Below are positions 1-11,900 of a DNA stretch of 64,000 bases, piece after piece; position 1 is the first letter of the stretch; each line of letters begins with the position of its first letter. The DNA is from Chlorophyllum brunneum. Taxonomy: Eukaryota > Basidiomycota > Agaricomycetes > Agaricales > Agaricaceae. The DNA is taken from positions 1,178,001 to 1,242,000 of the forward strand of contig OY756140.1 of the NCBI GenBank assembly GCA_963576785.1, written 5' to 3'. The notes under the pieces are model-generated. The model ran no database searches, had not been told where the DNA came from, and saw nothing but the letters and a program-made list of their open reading frames with translations. Both the position numbers and the translations under genes were made by a program.

Positions 1-612
1 ATCTCTGTCATGGACATGCCCGGCCTTATATTTCGACGTGCATATTGCCGCACCTGCCTGTGTACCTCGGCAGCACGTCTGATATCGTTGTAAGTCTCAT
101 CAGGATCCTCAAGAGCCATTCGATCAAGATAACGTTTTTCCTCTGAGGTCATACGCCAGGAGTTGCTTACCACGAAGCTGTTAGCCAGTATTTTGCACAC
201 GAACCAAGGGCACGCACTCGTTTTTATATTCTTGAATCTCTCCTTCGGGATATTTGCCATCAGGGAACAACTTGGAAAGCCCAACGCGGGGCGGTTCGCT
301 CTGCTGAGCCTTCTTCTTCTTGGCCTTCTTCTTCTTCTTCTTCTTCTTCCCTTCGCCTGAGAGAAAAAAAATCAGTACTTTAAGGCATTCGAGGGAAGGC
401 GATATTATAGCCTGGACGAAGCGGTACGAACCACCAACGCCGCCTTCACCAGGTTCATTCTCCTCGTCACTCTGTTCTGCACCAACAACACCACTGTCAT
501 TGTCCTGGTTATGTTCACCATTGGCAATACCCGCGGCAGCACATTTTTGCTTCTGGGTAATCCCAACACTGCTCCCATCTTCGGCATTCGCCTGAAATGG
601 AGCTGAAGTCAT
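1..612 (-). CDS. MAP2: Methionine aminopeptidase 2, N-terminal part (runs off the window)
   Basis: MetAP2 removes the initiator methionine from nascent cytosolic proteins; it is a dinuclear metallopeptidase that associates with ribosomes. Visible exons are 432-612, 218-356 and <1-165, with introns 357-431 and 166-217 that keep frame. The start at 612 opens an acidic stretch, followed by the poly-lysine block typical of MetAP2 (exon 2), then the conserved region [20 protein letters not shown] and, across the second intron, [15 protein letters not shown] and [19 protein letters not shown]. This matches the region just before the peptidase fold. The metal ligands and catalytic His lie beyond position 1, so activity cannot be judged. 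The (TTC)n run on the plus strand near 310-350 is only this lysine block. An upstream in-frame extension to 957 exists but contains no family sequence. Confidence 0.93.
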
Positions 613-1138
613 TATGTCACCGTTTCGGTCTTTCTCAAAGATAGTTTCGTGAGGTGTACGAGAGAGCGCGCTAGCTGTGGGGCCGTCAGTGCTTAGTGAG
701 TTCGCGGAAGGATAGTTGTTGGGGGTATGAGAAAATGGGGTCTTTTTGAAACTGAGAAAGCTGCGCAGTGGTAAGTGCTTTTTCGTCGAAGAGAGACGGT
801 GGTAATGGTTAGGAGTTAAGCACAGGCGAAGTTGATCCCTGCACCAGTCGGTGGCAGAGTCTTCTTTGAGAAGGTATGTCACGGTGCTTACCCAAAGTGC
901 GAAAAGAGGGTTCTGATCAAAAACATATCTTATCAATCTTGCGTTGCGGCTTAGCACAGAGCGTATCTATTGAGGATGCCGATGTACGCTAGAATTAAAA
1001 GGACGGCAACGCTGGTGTAGGGCTGCCTTGTAGAATAAAATACATACACCACAAAGTGCGATACCGGATACCAAAGCAGCATTAGCAGGACTCACCCAAC
1101 ACCAGAGGGAACGAGGAACATAAAAGGGAAAGATGAAA
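613..1138. other. Intergenic region between MAP2 and the bromodomain gene
   Basis: This holds the promoter and 5' leader of the MetAP2 gene and the 3' end of the upstream bromodomain gene. I see no reading frame with recognisable family sequence and no clear TATA box. Confidence 0.5.
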
Positions 1139-3429
1139 TTAATCAGCTATTCGTTCAATATAAACCTTCCACATTAGCCCACCCTTCTCCCCAACTTCTA
1201 GAATGTGTGAACCAACGGGTAAATTTACGCCCCACTGTCGTGCGGTGTCTTCCTTTTCCTTCACTACAACACCATTAAGCTTGAGCTGCACCTCCTCCAC
1301 CTTCTCGGGCTCCTTCTTCTTTTCTTGGACCTTATTCTTTGCTACCGCAGCCGCGGATCGAGTAGTCCTCGTGGTTACGGCGGGGGCGGCTCTCTGCGAG
1401 CGTCTCACCGCCATTTTCCCTTTCCGTATTCTGCCGTTCTTGGTTGGTGACGCCGAACCATCGACATCCATATCGTCCTCTTCCTCTTCCTGCTTGAAGT
1501 CCTCCTCTTCTTCTTCGTCGCTGATCCCTTCATCGTCCTCGTCACCCACAAAGACTAGTTCATCGACGTTCACTCCAGTCTCGCCGGGTGACAACCTCAA
1601 GGCCCACGTCTTCACGCCCTCCCGGTGGTCTAGCCAGAGGAGTCGACCCTGTGGTTGGATCCTTACTTTCACGAATCTAATCCGGTGGTTGGGATGTACA
1701 GATACGGGTGCCGGCGAATTCGATGCTGCTGGAGCGGTCTTAATAGCAGGAGTGACTGAAGGTACCGGTGCTGGTGGAGGAACGGGCTGGTATGAATGTG
1801 TATAGTGCGAATACGTGAAGGTGTTTTGTTGAACTGCGGCAACAGGCTGTGGAGTTGCAGATGTCGACTTTGCCGAGGGTTGGGTTATTGACGTTGATGG
1901 TTGCTGGGCTGGGGGTTGCAGCTGTGGTGCCACAGGTGCTTTCAGTGGGGTAATTGCCGTTGATGTAGCAGAGGAATTGGGGGTTGATGATGTTGCGGGT
2001 GTCATAGAATGAGGTAGGGGTTTTATTTCGACTGCTGGGGATGTCGTAGCGGGTCGAGAGGCTTTCGCCGCGAAGCTCGCTGCTGGGACGCGGAGACGCA
2101 AAGTGGAGGATGAATGCTCGGTTTTAGAGGCTGTAGCGTCATGGTGTGTATTTGAGGGTGCGACTGGGGGCTTGATTTTAATTTTGTTGGTAACCTTATT
2201 TGAATATTCTGGTACGTTATGAGGTGGAGGAAGGTCTGACATTAATTGCCTAAAGTAATCCTGAGGAATGTTAATCATGATGTTTGAAAGACAGTTGCGT
2301 GCAACATACACGAAGGGCTAGAGCGTCCTCCCAGATGAGCGTATGATCCTGATTGAAAGCCATGGCATTGGAGAAAACTAGTTCGACATCTCCCACAAAA
2401 GCCGCGACAGTATGATATTCCTTTCGTTTGATTCGCCTCTGAGAGATGTTCAGCCAAACTGGTCACCTCGCAGCACGATGAACGCACAAAAATATTCTCA
2501 AGGCATTGTGGTTTCTTAATCTGCTTGTAATAGATTGCCCATTGCTTTTTGTTCGGCAATTCCATGAATTCTGTCGACATGACACGCCCGCTGAAAATAT
2601 GACATTTAAATACTCAAGTGGTCTCGGGCACTGTGCGGCACGTACTCTTTGTCTGTCTTCTCGATCAGCTTCTGCAGTCTTGACTTGATCATCCGGCTGA
2701 GGTTGGGTGTTTTGGATTTGCCCTTCCTCTCATCGTCGTCTGAACCGTCATCGCCTTCCACGGTAGGAACGAGCTTCTCGTATGTCCTGTGTACAAGTTT
2801 CTAAGAAGTAATCCTGGTAGGTGTTCCGTTTGTAAGTAGAGTGCCTAGGTACGTACCAACATATCCTTCGCGTCCTTCCATATCACACTATCCTTCATGT
2901 TGTACTCCAGTGCATTATTGAAAAGGAGCTCAAAGTCTGCGCGTACGACCTGCATCGAAGGATATGCATTCGTGTCTAAGCGCTTCTTGATGTCGTCTAA
3001 TGCGATGGGCCTCTGTATGATCTGGTAATAATCCGGATACACCTTTCTTGGGGGTTTTGTCAGGAAAACTACGGAAAGCGGGCGTCCACTAGGTGACGGA
3101 CGACGGAAAGAGAGGCCCGTAGAGAAAGATGTGAAGAGACAACGGAGATAGATCCATCAGAGTCGAATAAGGCAGGAGTAGAGCGACAAAACTCACTCTG
3201 TGCTTTTTGCCTCCTTTACAGTTAGCCAAAGCTCCAGCCCCTGTTCTGTCACCGAAACACCCACTTCGCCATTGTTTCCGTTCTGCCGCATCTCCACTGT
3301 TGCCTCTGACATTACGACATCAACGTGGGGGGATGAGTTGGGAAGAGCTGTAGCGTCTCTGCGACGCTTGGGTCGTGATCCCTCGACGTCAGCCGTCCCA
3401 ATCAGCCCGCTGAGCTCTCTCTTCGACAT
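1139..3429 (-). CDS. RSC4: Tandem-bromodomain protein, RSC complex subunit Rsc4-like
   Basis: Likely a subunit of the RSC/PBAF-type chromatin remodeller that reads acetylated histone tails. Bromodomain 1 is seen as GRPLSVVFLTKPPRKVYPDY, the RPIALDDIKKRL helix and NNALEYN, with the acetyl-lysine-binding Asn in place. An acidic linker follows, then bromodomain 2 from DGRVMSTEFMELPNKKQWAI through KRIKRKEYHTVAAF to SNAMAFNQD, again with its Asn. The C-terminal half is a long Ser/Thr/Pro/Ala-rich tail, an acidic run and a conserved end domain (HRIRFVKVRIQPQGRLLWLD to GLMWKVYIERIAD) like that of fungal Rsc4 proteins. The start at 3429 gives a short basic N-terminus. Introns include about 2530-2630 and 2280-2310. 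Bromodomain identity is firm; the assignment to Rsc4 rather than another double-bromodomain protein is inference from order and C-terminus. Confidence 0.85.
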
Positions 3430-3679
3430 CTTCTATCTCGCTCGCTACTCTGTTCTTCCTGATATCAGAATACGGAGGGAAGGTGTCCGAAGACTTGTGG
3501 GGTTATGCCGTCCAATACCCGTTATTGGACCCAACCCAAGTCCCTAACCATTGGGTCATTATATCACGTGACAGTGCGTTTGTTGAAATTTGTGGCGTCC
3601 TCGCCGCCTACTTTCACTTCATCATAGTTGTAAGGGACAACAGTTGTCTATTCATCTATGTAATACCATTTCAACAATT

Positions 3680-5562
3680 CTAACAAGTGAATTTGGCAAC
3701 GCGCAATCTTTTCATCTGTTGACTGGCGGCCCAGGAATGAAAATTCATTCCACCGTGAAATGCAACAGAGGCATCAGGCCAGGCACTGTGCGCTTCGGTG
3801 CAGATTGTTGCGTTTCTGAGAGCGTAATCACGAATGATTCTAGAACCCCCCGGCTGTGTTATACCGCATAAGTCACTATATTTCGGGGGAGTGTTGAGAC
3901 ACCTACATGTTCCGAAAGGTACGACGTCACATCGACGATATACCCATCAAGGAGAAGTAAACAGCGACAATCATTGCGGACGTGTTGCTCAAGCTCGTCC
4001 CGCGTCCAGGCTGAGACGTTATCTCGTTGATCGGGGGGCAATATTCCCTGATCTTTGAGTCGCATATACTCTAGCCCGTCTTTGATATCGTCGTATTTGG
4101 CTCGGCGGAGCTTGGTCACCCACCCAAAGCAGTGGAAAACGAGGATAGCCCACTTTGATGGATCCCAGTCAGTGAGAGAGGGTCCAGATCGAAAGTCATG
4201 AGGAAAAGCGTGCTAAGTGATAGCCAGTTGGTTAGCAGGTCTTGCATTAGTTATCAGGAAACTGACGTGCTACGCCCATGTTTTGAGTTCCACAAGAATG
4301 TAGTTCTGGGAAACTGGGTACTTACGAAATTATGATTCCCTTCTCCGCACGTCAAAAGTGCTAATATCTAAACCAATGGTCAGTGCTGGCTATCGGATCA
4401 ACGTAACATCCTACCAGGTTTCCCCTTGAGGTGTTCTCGTCGGAATACGGTTGCAGTCCATTCCAATGAGCAAGGCTACGGTACCAGAATATTACCAAGG
4501 TGAAGCTAAGCGACGCCGAGGAGCCTCACGAATTAACAAAGAACGTGCAGTGCCAGACTGTAGAGTCAAGATGTCGGTTTCAAGGTAGAGCTGGTGGGAC
4601 CATGACCTACTAAGAATGCGAGCAACAAGACCTCCCCAAATGAAGCCGCCAAGGGAGTCCCCCCAGAGCGAACCTACAGCCGTGGGTAGAACGAAACCAA
4701 GGAGGATGGCCAAGGTATCTAGGGTTACTTTTCAGTAGCTTGGTCCTGAAGAGACCTAATTCATGACAAACGGTAGTATTGATGTTGTATGCGAACGACT
4801 GTGGGATAATCATCAGTAAATGCTATTTCGAAGGGGGATACCGAATACCAGGATCTTTATCCAAGTCATCTGTTTCGACCAGATTGAGTTTGCCGTAACT
4901 AGGCTTGAAAAAAATCCACCCAACGTGGGAGTACAATAGCCCGCGTGTCGCAGCGTATCTGCATTTCTTAGATCCCGTTTCAATAGAAAAGTGTTTCGGC
5001 TACTGACGGGTCATGAATGGGATCATCCGTGAACCTCTGGGTTGCGTATTCGTCGGGATCAGTGCCTTGTGTGCTTGGGAACACAATCAGACACGTACAT
5101 GGTGGAGCCGGTGGCGGAGACACCTTGGGAAAATGAGAAAGGTTTTTCACCCCATCTGGATATTCACCTACCACCACTTTCGTAGAGTGTTCAGCACTGG
5201 CTCGAAAAGGCGGTGGTGAGAGGCTTACTCGAATAGAGCCTTGGTGAGCAGCGGTACCCAGCGCCGCTAACACGATACGAAGACCAAGGGAGGCCCTGAA
5301 AGACTTGTGGGAATATAGACGATGGTAGCCTATTGTAATACTACGGGTTGGGGTGGTGTGAGTAGGAGCTGTGAAAATAAGGTGGGATAGAAATTCACCC
5401 ATAACACGACAACTGCCATGAAGCAAGAGTGAGCCAGATTGTTGCACGCGGTTGCGCATAAACTGGGCAGTAGTAGGCGCCGAGGAACGCAGCGAGGTGG
5501 GTGCCTAAGAAAAAGGTGACGTTGGACCACCAGATTTTAGCTTTTGGCTTTTGGGCAGACAT
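3680..5562 (-). CDS. OLE1: Delta-9 fatty acid desaturase with C-terminal cytochrome b5 domain
   Basis: ER-membrane stearoyl/palmitoyl-CoA desaturase; the fused cytochrome b5 domain supplies electrons to the di-iron site. My model has 14 exons: 5399-5562, 5229-5340, 5172-5176, 5099-5123, 5008-5036, 4849-4958, 4772-4798, 4611-4718, 4530-4557, 4415-4475, 4326-4367, 4267-4269, 3907-4212 and 3680-3853. They sum to 1194 nt (397 aa) with frame kept throughout. Histidine box 1 is HRLYSH, box 2 HRLHH and box 3 HNFHH. Boxes 2 and 3 exist only if exons of 5, 25 and 3 nt are used. The b5 domain shows DGYIVDVTSYLSEH, with the haem His followed by PGGSRIIRDYA in the last exon. Without the micro-exons the gene would look inactivated. 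The family call is firm; the smallest exons need cDNA. Confidence 0.93.
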
Positions 5563-5609
5563 GGAAGTGATGGCGGTCTGGGGGAAGGGAGAGGATGGCC
5601 ATGGCGCAA

Positions 5610-5616
5610 ATTTATA
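5610..5616 (-). promoter_or_regulatory. Probable TATA box of the desaturase gene
   Basis: The minus strand reads TATAAAT about 48 bp upstream of the desaturase ATG at 5562. It is the only such element close to the start. Function is inferred from position. Confidence 0.45.
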
Positions 5617-5780
5617 GGTTGGCAGACTGAAAAGACGGTCACAAAAGTAGGAGACGGTTGCCGTTGCTTCTTCTGACGGGCTCTGCTTCGATCAGGTCTC
5701 TGGGGCCTCTTCCCCGGATGTCAATCCAAATACCCAATTAAATTGAGAACGCACTGTGATCTCGACAGAAACTACATTCC

Positions 5781-6942
5781 CTACATTGCGACCCTTTTGC
5801 GCATAAATTCCTCCAGTCCACTGTCCACTATCCTCCGCACCTCTCCCACCCTGTCCGTCTGTGTTCGCCAAACCCCCCAATCGCTTTCGCCCCCGAGTCC
5901 CATCCCCATGTTTTGCCGCTTGAAAGCCATCCCGTTGGCCACCCATCGCCCTCCACTCAAGTGGATTTCTCTGAGTCCCAGTGGTAATAACCTCGTGAGG
6001 ATTTCTGGCACGGTCTTCGCATTGATCCCTGAACCTGGAAGAATGGTCAAACCCCATACTTCATGGTTCGTCAAGCTTTTCGATAGGTTGAACAACGATT
6101 CAATTCTTGACAGGGCTTGCACAACCGCGGTCTCCTGGCCACTTGTATTGACACTCCAATGAAAACGGAATCAGTGATCGTAGTGCCATCGGCTCACCTT
6201 GTCAGGATCCGAGATATGCCCCCTATTTCCATGATGTCACGCAGAGCTAGAAATACATCCGTGATTTACTCTCACCGAAATGACCGCGAGGAAAATTCTG
6301 CGTACCTGCTTCTCCATCCTTTGCCATGTCGAAGGCTCTATGAAAGCACACTAGATGCCAGTTTCCACTTTCGGGTCAGCCGCGTCCCCCATTAGTGGGG
6401 GTAACTCACCTTCTAAAGGGAGAATCTCATCCACGATCCTGTCCGACGCAAGTTTGCATAGTGTCGAAGAGCAGCTAATTCTGCTGACCTTCTCATTCGC
6501 TCAACGTCCACACGTCCGTCCCTAGTGAGTACACCGACAACAAAACCACGGACATCCTGGTCCCTGAGAGTGCGAATATCCTCCAACATAACTTCCAGCT
6601 CAAAATCAGAGTACAAAAAATCCCCAACTCTTGGTCGGATCATCACCTACCGGCAAAAAGTCGCGTTATTATCCATAGAACGGGATGCATCAGACTCACC
6701 ATGATAGGTACTTCCTTTACTGCCTGCTTAACCAGTTTCAGAAGCCCCAGACTGGGTGTAGTTCCTCCACCTGCTCCGAGGTTGGCGCACAATTCTAATC
6801 TATCGGCACCTCCTTCGACAGCGCTGTAACATGGTTAATACCTCCACATTTCGGAATTGAGTGCGATAGGCGACCCTCACTTGATCGCAGACTCGACAGA
6901 ATCGACGCAAACTTCGATCAAAATATTTCCAACTGTTGCCAT
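5781..6942 (-). CDS. cutC: CutC-family protein (copper homeostasis)
   Basis: CutC proteins are TIM-barrel proteins linked to copper tolerance or binding; their exact biochemical role is unsettled. The spliced protein starts MATVGNILIEVCVDSVESAI at 6942 and shows the family landmarks GGADRLELCANLGAGGGTTP, VMIRPRVGDFLYSD, GVLTRDGRVDVE, CFHRAFDM, IGGISRILTSG and LTILPGSGINAKTVPEIL. The C-terminus ends RKRVAM at 5781. Introns are about 50 nt and one internal exon is only 29 nt (6410-6438). The gene diverges from Nxt1 with about 190 bp between the ATGs. The C-terminal section after REIHLSGG is longer and less conserved than in bacterial CutC. Confidence 0.9.
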
Positions 6943-7131
6943 TGCAGGGGAAAGTCCAACGAGGATTTAATGCAAAGTCGAACTAAACGTGCCCATTTTA
7001 TCACCAAGCACTTGGTCGTCTTATGTATTCTAAGGTTCTCTTAGCACCGCACCCGAATTGGCTGGTATGATTCTTGTGAATCACGTGTGATCGTATTTAG
7101 GCTTATGGGCGCTAGCAACATTCAATCAGAC
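6943..7131. promoter_or_regulatory. Shared divergent promoter region of CutC and Nxt1
   Basis: The start codons of the two divergent genes lie only 189 bp apart, so both promoters must share or overlap here. No clear TATA box is visible on either strand. Confidence 0.5.
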
Positions 7132-7740
7132 ATGACTTCAACTTCATCGAATACGCATACTCCGTCCGCACCGCTTGTGCGCCAGGAGTAAGCCTGCAAA
7201 CGTTTCATAAAGTCGCACTCCACTGAGGCCAAGCCCTTGACAGCATCGAGATTGCTACTCGAGCCGCAGACCACTTCACTCGACTCTACTACGCCGCTTA
7301 TGACTCGGACACCCGGCTCGTGGATCTACCCAAATTCTATCGCCAGTCTTCATCTTTGCTATGGAACGGGAAACCATTTCAAGGGCTTGATGATCTTCGG
7401 CAACTGATCCAGAACATGCCGATGACTAAACATGACATTCAGTCTTTCGACTGTCAGCCTGTCCCTGGTAAACCTTACCTTCACTTTCACACAATGTGGT
7501 CCTTATCTACGCTATGCAGGGACCTCCCCGCCTTCTCTCCTCGTTATTGTCTCGGGAAACGTCACCCATGGCCGTGGTCCAAGTGGAAATCCTCCAAACA
7601 CCCCTGCAAAGACTGTTGAGGGACACCCTCGAGTCTTTTCTCAAACTTTCATGCTCGTCCCAGACACTAGCGCTGTCATCAAACCGGGTGAAGTCGCCAA
7701 GTATTATGTTAGTGCAGATTCATTGAGGTTCGTTGGGTAA
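7132..7740 (+). CDS. NXT1: NTF2-related mRNA export factor Nxt1/p15-like
   Basis: Small NTF2-fold partner of the mRNA export receptor Mex67/NXF1, acting at the nuclear pore. Exons are 7132-7187, 7244-7467 and 7520-7740 (501 nt, 166 aa), all frame-consistent. Family features are the helix IEIATRAADHFTRLYYAAYD, the segment LPKFYRQSSSLLWNGKPFQG, the LRQLIQNMP turn and strands LLVIVSGNV and FSQTFMLVPD. The first intron's acceptor is the CTTGACAG at 7236-7243; the nearer AG sites do not keep frame. An in-frame ATG at 7105 could add nine residues. The fold is clear; Nxt1 rather than generic NTF2 is favoured by length and the tryptophan-containing loop. Confidence 0.85.
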
Positions 7741-8906
7741 GGGATCGATCAGAAGTATTTACATAGACGAGGCCTGAAGTTTCACCCACTGTCATAATAT
7801 ATCCAGGGATACGGTCGCCCAGCCAGACACGGTCTAACTTTGATGAAAGTTTCGTAGATCCGGTCCTGTCTTTTCGAGATTGCTTTGTTTATGGTCACAA
7901 CAATTATTTACAGTCTTTGGGCAATTCACGGCCGACTGACAGCGCTCTGCTTTTTTCGGGCCCACATTCCCACCGAGTTGCACAATAAAGTAGTAAATTA
8001 TTCTCAGTAATAATACTGGTGGTGGTCAACTTGAAGCACATGGTATCTGAAAATCTGTCCAGGCTCGCTGAGGAATATTGATATTTGTATATCTGGAGTC
8101 TGAGGATCATCGGTCATCGGTTATCGATACAGTACATGAACATGAAGTCCCTGCTGAGGAAACAGCCAAATTGTAGGGGGAGCTTAGGTTCTGATCATAG
8201 ATTTACTGACGTACTGTTGAACATGGATAGAATAAGCCATGCTTATTACTTTCTCACTAATCTTGTCCGTCGTAAACAGCTCTCCTCCATTGACCAAAAC
8301 TTCGTATATGAAAGACTCCACGGATACGTCGAACGCTCTGAGAGCGGAGGACATCTGGCAGTTGCCCGGCCGGGCACACAGATGGATATGGCATAACTTC
8401 GATGGTAATATCGGCAGACAAGCACACACAAGACCGTCCGTGGTTTCTGTCGGCCTTCAAATTGCGGAAGGCCCAAACACCAGCGTCGGTAAGATAATGT
8501 GAAGAAAAGATATAAGGTTACGAATAGTAAGTCACAGGGCTCCAAGGCCCCAGATACAAGTCATGTAGATATAAATGACGAGACTTAGATGGTGTCCATC
8601 TGGGCGACCGTAAGGGGGGGGCGGGGCACTGTCGTTCTTCCCTCGATGCTCCCCAATGTATGATCGCACCAGTCTTACCGAGGCTCCTGGGATCCTTTTC
8701 ATCCGGCATTTTGGCAGTCAACTCATAGGACAAGGAGTCTCTTTAAACTACAAATGCCAAGGTTATTGCTGAATGATGATTCATGGTGCAAGTAGCGTGG
8801 TGTGTACTTATATGTAGACATCAGCACATGGCAGACGATTGATTAGTACGTTGATGTTATGTGACAACGAAGATTACATGGATCGAGACGAGGGTATACA
8901 CCGAGT
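7741..8906. other. Intergenic stretch with no assigned gene
   Basis: Both flanking genes end into this 1.17-kb stretch. On the minus strand there are two coding-like pieces: a short start reading MPDEKDPRSL followed by GTAAGA near 8690-8720, and an open stretch around 8190-8460 including SALRAFDVSVESFIYEVLV. I could not join them into a convincing gene and recognise no family. The rest appears to be 3' untranslated and spacer sequence. Confidence 0.4.
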
Positions 8907-11900
8907 TCATTTTGAGTTTAACCGAATGTTTGAGACTAAAATGGACATTAACACAGGCCCATACCAAAGCGGTGAACTAGGACTCACAGATCTCGCACTC
9001 CGTCTAACCTTCGACAACCGCCATTCGTCTGGTTTCTCATATTTGTTGTACAAAGGCTCTATTTTCTCTTGTTTCTTCCGTTTGCTGATCTTATTAGCAT
9101 CTGCGACCTTGAAGAATTGCGGCGCAAACTCCACCAGCCACTTTGGTTCAATCACGGTCACGTTGTGGCAATACTCGCGTGTGGTCAAGATCAACTCGTG
9201 GTAAACGAGCCACTCGGGGTTTTTGTTGAACAACGCGGAGGATGGATGAATGTAGACAGGTGTACCTTCAACGAGTGTTTTGTACCCTTCTGATGGATCT
9301 TTCTTTGCGGCATGTCGGAAGAAACCTGAGCAAATGGCCTTGCGAACACGATTGTAATCGCGCCCAGCGGAAACAACGTCATGTTTGTACCTGCCAAGGC
9401 TCAATGAGTTCTGTCCCCTAGAGACAAGGATACAACGTACCGGTCCATAATACCAAGCAATTGCTTTCTTACATCTTGTGCTCTTCGCATACTTCTTGCT
9501 TGGATAAAATTCTCATAACACCAAGGGTTCGAGAAATTGGCTGCCTTCCAACCATTATAAACCGCCAACAATGTGAGATGATCACCTTCAGGTTGATGGA
9601 ACTTCGCCTTCTTCGAATCCGCTTGTGTCTGTTTCTCTTTTGGGCGATAGAACACAGTCTGCACCGAAAGCATCGCGACAACAGATAGAATATCTTCCGA
9701 GCACCCAAGATCAACCGAAGCTATGACCATCTTTGCGAGGGGGGGTTCCATAGGAAAGTCGGCCATTTTGCGGCCCAGGCGTGTCAGCAGACCTTCGTCA
9801 TCCAACGCGGAGAGAGCATATAGGTTCTCCAACGCTGTCAACATAGTCTGAGCAGGTGGCGGATCCATGAAGTCGAAACTAAGGAGGTCATTGATACCCA
9901 TAGCTTTGAGTTGTAAAATCGTTGAGGAGAGGTTAGTGCGCTGAATGTCGGGTATAGAGTTAGGAAGCATCTCATTCCGGTAAGCCGCCTCCGTGTAGAG
10001 ACGGTAGCATTTTCCCGGACCGGTACGTCCGGCACGTCCAGCACGTTGACGAGCCTGGGCTTGTGAAATGGGCATGACAACGAGCGAATCCATACCCAAG
10101 CGAGGGTCATACGCATTCTGCTTCGAGAAGCCCGGATCCACGACGTAGTAGATGCCTGGTATGGTCAAACTCGTTTCAGCGACGTTGGTAGCAATGACAA
10201 CCTTGCGTGCACCAGGTGGAGTGGGTTCAAATACACGCGATTGTACTTCAGATGGCAGGGCAGAATAGATGGGTAGGATGATGAGTTCGGGAACTTTGGG
10301 GCCTAAGGCCTTCATCCGCTCATAAAGAATCTCGCAAGCCGTGTCGATTTCTTCTTGGCCGGTCAGGAATAATAGGATGTCACCAGGTGGCTCAGAAAGA
10401 TGAATTTGCATGATAGTGATCAGGGATGCTTCAAGATAATCGGTTTCCGGATCCTTGGTATACAGAACTTCGACCGGATAGGCTCGCCCCGGGATCGTGA
10501 AGATAGGGCAACCGAAGAAGTACTTGGAGAACTTCTCAGCGTCGAGCGTTGCAGATGTTACAATGAGTTTGAGGTCAGGGCGACGTTTTACAGCCTCTGA
10601 GACATCTGTTAGAAGGCGTTCATGAGATGTGAGAGTAAAGCTTACTTTTAAGAAGACCAAATAGGACATCGGTGGCAATGGTTCGTTCGTGGGCTTCATC
10701 CAACATGATAACCGAGTAGGTACTACATAGCGGGTCGATGAGGCATTCACGCTGTAGCATACCATCTGTCATGTACTTGATACGAGTTTCAGGGCTGGTA
10801 CAGTCCTCAAAACGGATGGTGTAGCCAACTTCCTGGCCAAGGCGACAACCCACTTCTTCCGCAACACGTTTGGCAACGGACATAGCAGCCACACGACGCG
10901 GCTGTGTACACCCGATCCTTCCTTTGTCGGCGTAGCCAGTCTCGGCCATATACTGGACCATTTGGGTGGTTTTTCCTGAGCCAGTATCACCAACGACGAT
11001 TAAGACTTGATGCTGTGGGAATATGGATAAGATAGAAGGCTCCAGTCGGATAGTTGGTAAAACGTACATCTCCAATAGCTTGTAACAGCTGATCCCGAAG
11101 CTTATATATAGGCAAGCTCTTGCGCTGGTCCTGTATGCTGAGACTCGTGATTTCACCGAAAGTCGTCGCCTTGTTAAAACTCTGTTCTTTCCATCTCGGC
11201 ACCTCCCCGACCTTTTGGCTCTTTAGACTTCCACGGAGGTCCTGCGCAAAAACCTTTTCTGAGTCTTTTGACATAGGATCCAACCATGGCTGGCTGAAAT
11301 CTCGTGCTTGCGAATCAGCTTCCTCGTTCGCCTCCTGCTGCCGTAATTCCCGACGTTCCTTAGCCAATGATGCACCATTGAGGGCAGCCCTATTGAGCGA
11401 CCCGTCAGGCGCCTTGACGATCTTGACTGGACTGAGCTCGAGGGTCCGTTTCGTTTGTCCTGCGAGGAAAGGCGGTTCCTCCTCTCGAATTTCTATATCT
11501 AATTCCTCCTCCACCTCAGTATGTGCCAAGGGATTATTCATCTCCTCATCAAGTTCAGGATACTCGGATGGGTCTATCGCACCGGAGGATATGAGTTGTT
11601 TGAGCTCCCAGCGTTCCGGAGAGGTGAGCCGTTTCGCAGACCTAACGGGTACTTCATCTCTCGACCGCAGCGGAACATTATTGGCACCTGAAGACAGACG
11701 AGCGCCACGAGCTCGCTCTTCTTCCTCGAGTTCGGCTTCTGACTTGATGCGAAGATAGGGCGTCAGGTCACGCCCGGTCACCTGGTCAACATCCTTCATG
11801 GAGAGGCCGATTCGACTGGCAGCTACACTCAGGACTTTGACTTTGACAGGTTGTCCCCGACTCAGCAAATCACTGGCAGAATTGGCCCTTGCACCAGCCT

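Noticed and set aside
308..352. (TTC)n microsatellite
   Set aside because: It is the reverse complement of lysine codons in the MetAP2 poly-Lys block and needs no separate explanation.
1203..1805. 200-residue plus-strand open frame rich in Ser
   Set aside because: Antisense to the acidic tail of the Rsc4-like gene, where Glu/Asp codons read as Ser runs in reverse.
4980..5459. Apparent loss of the second histidine box of the desaturase (read as DEYATQRFTDDP)
   Set aside because: The residues DEYATQ come from intron sequence; splicing through the 5-nt and 25-nt exons gives an intact HRLHH box, so the gene is not a pseudogene.
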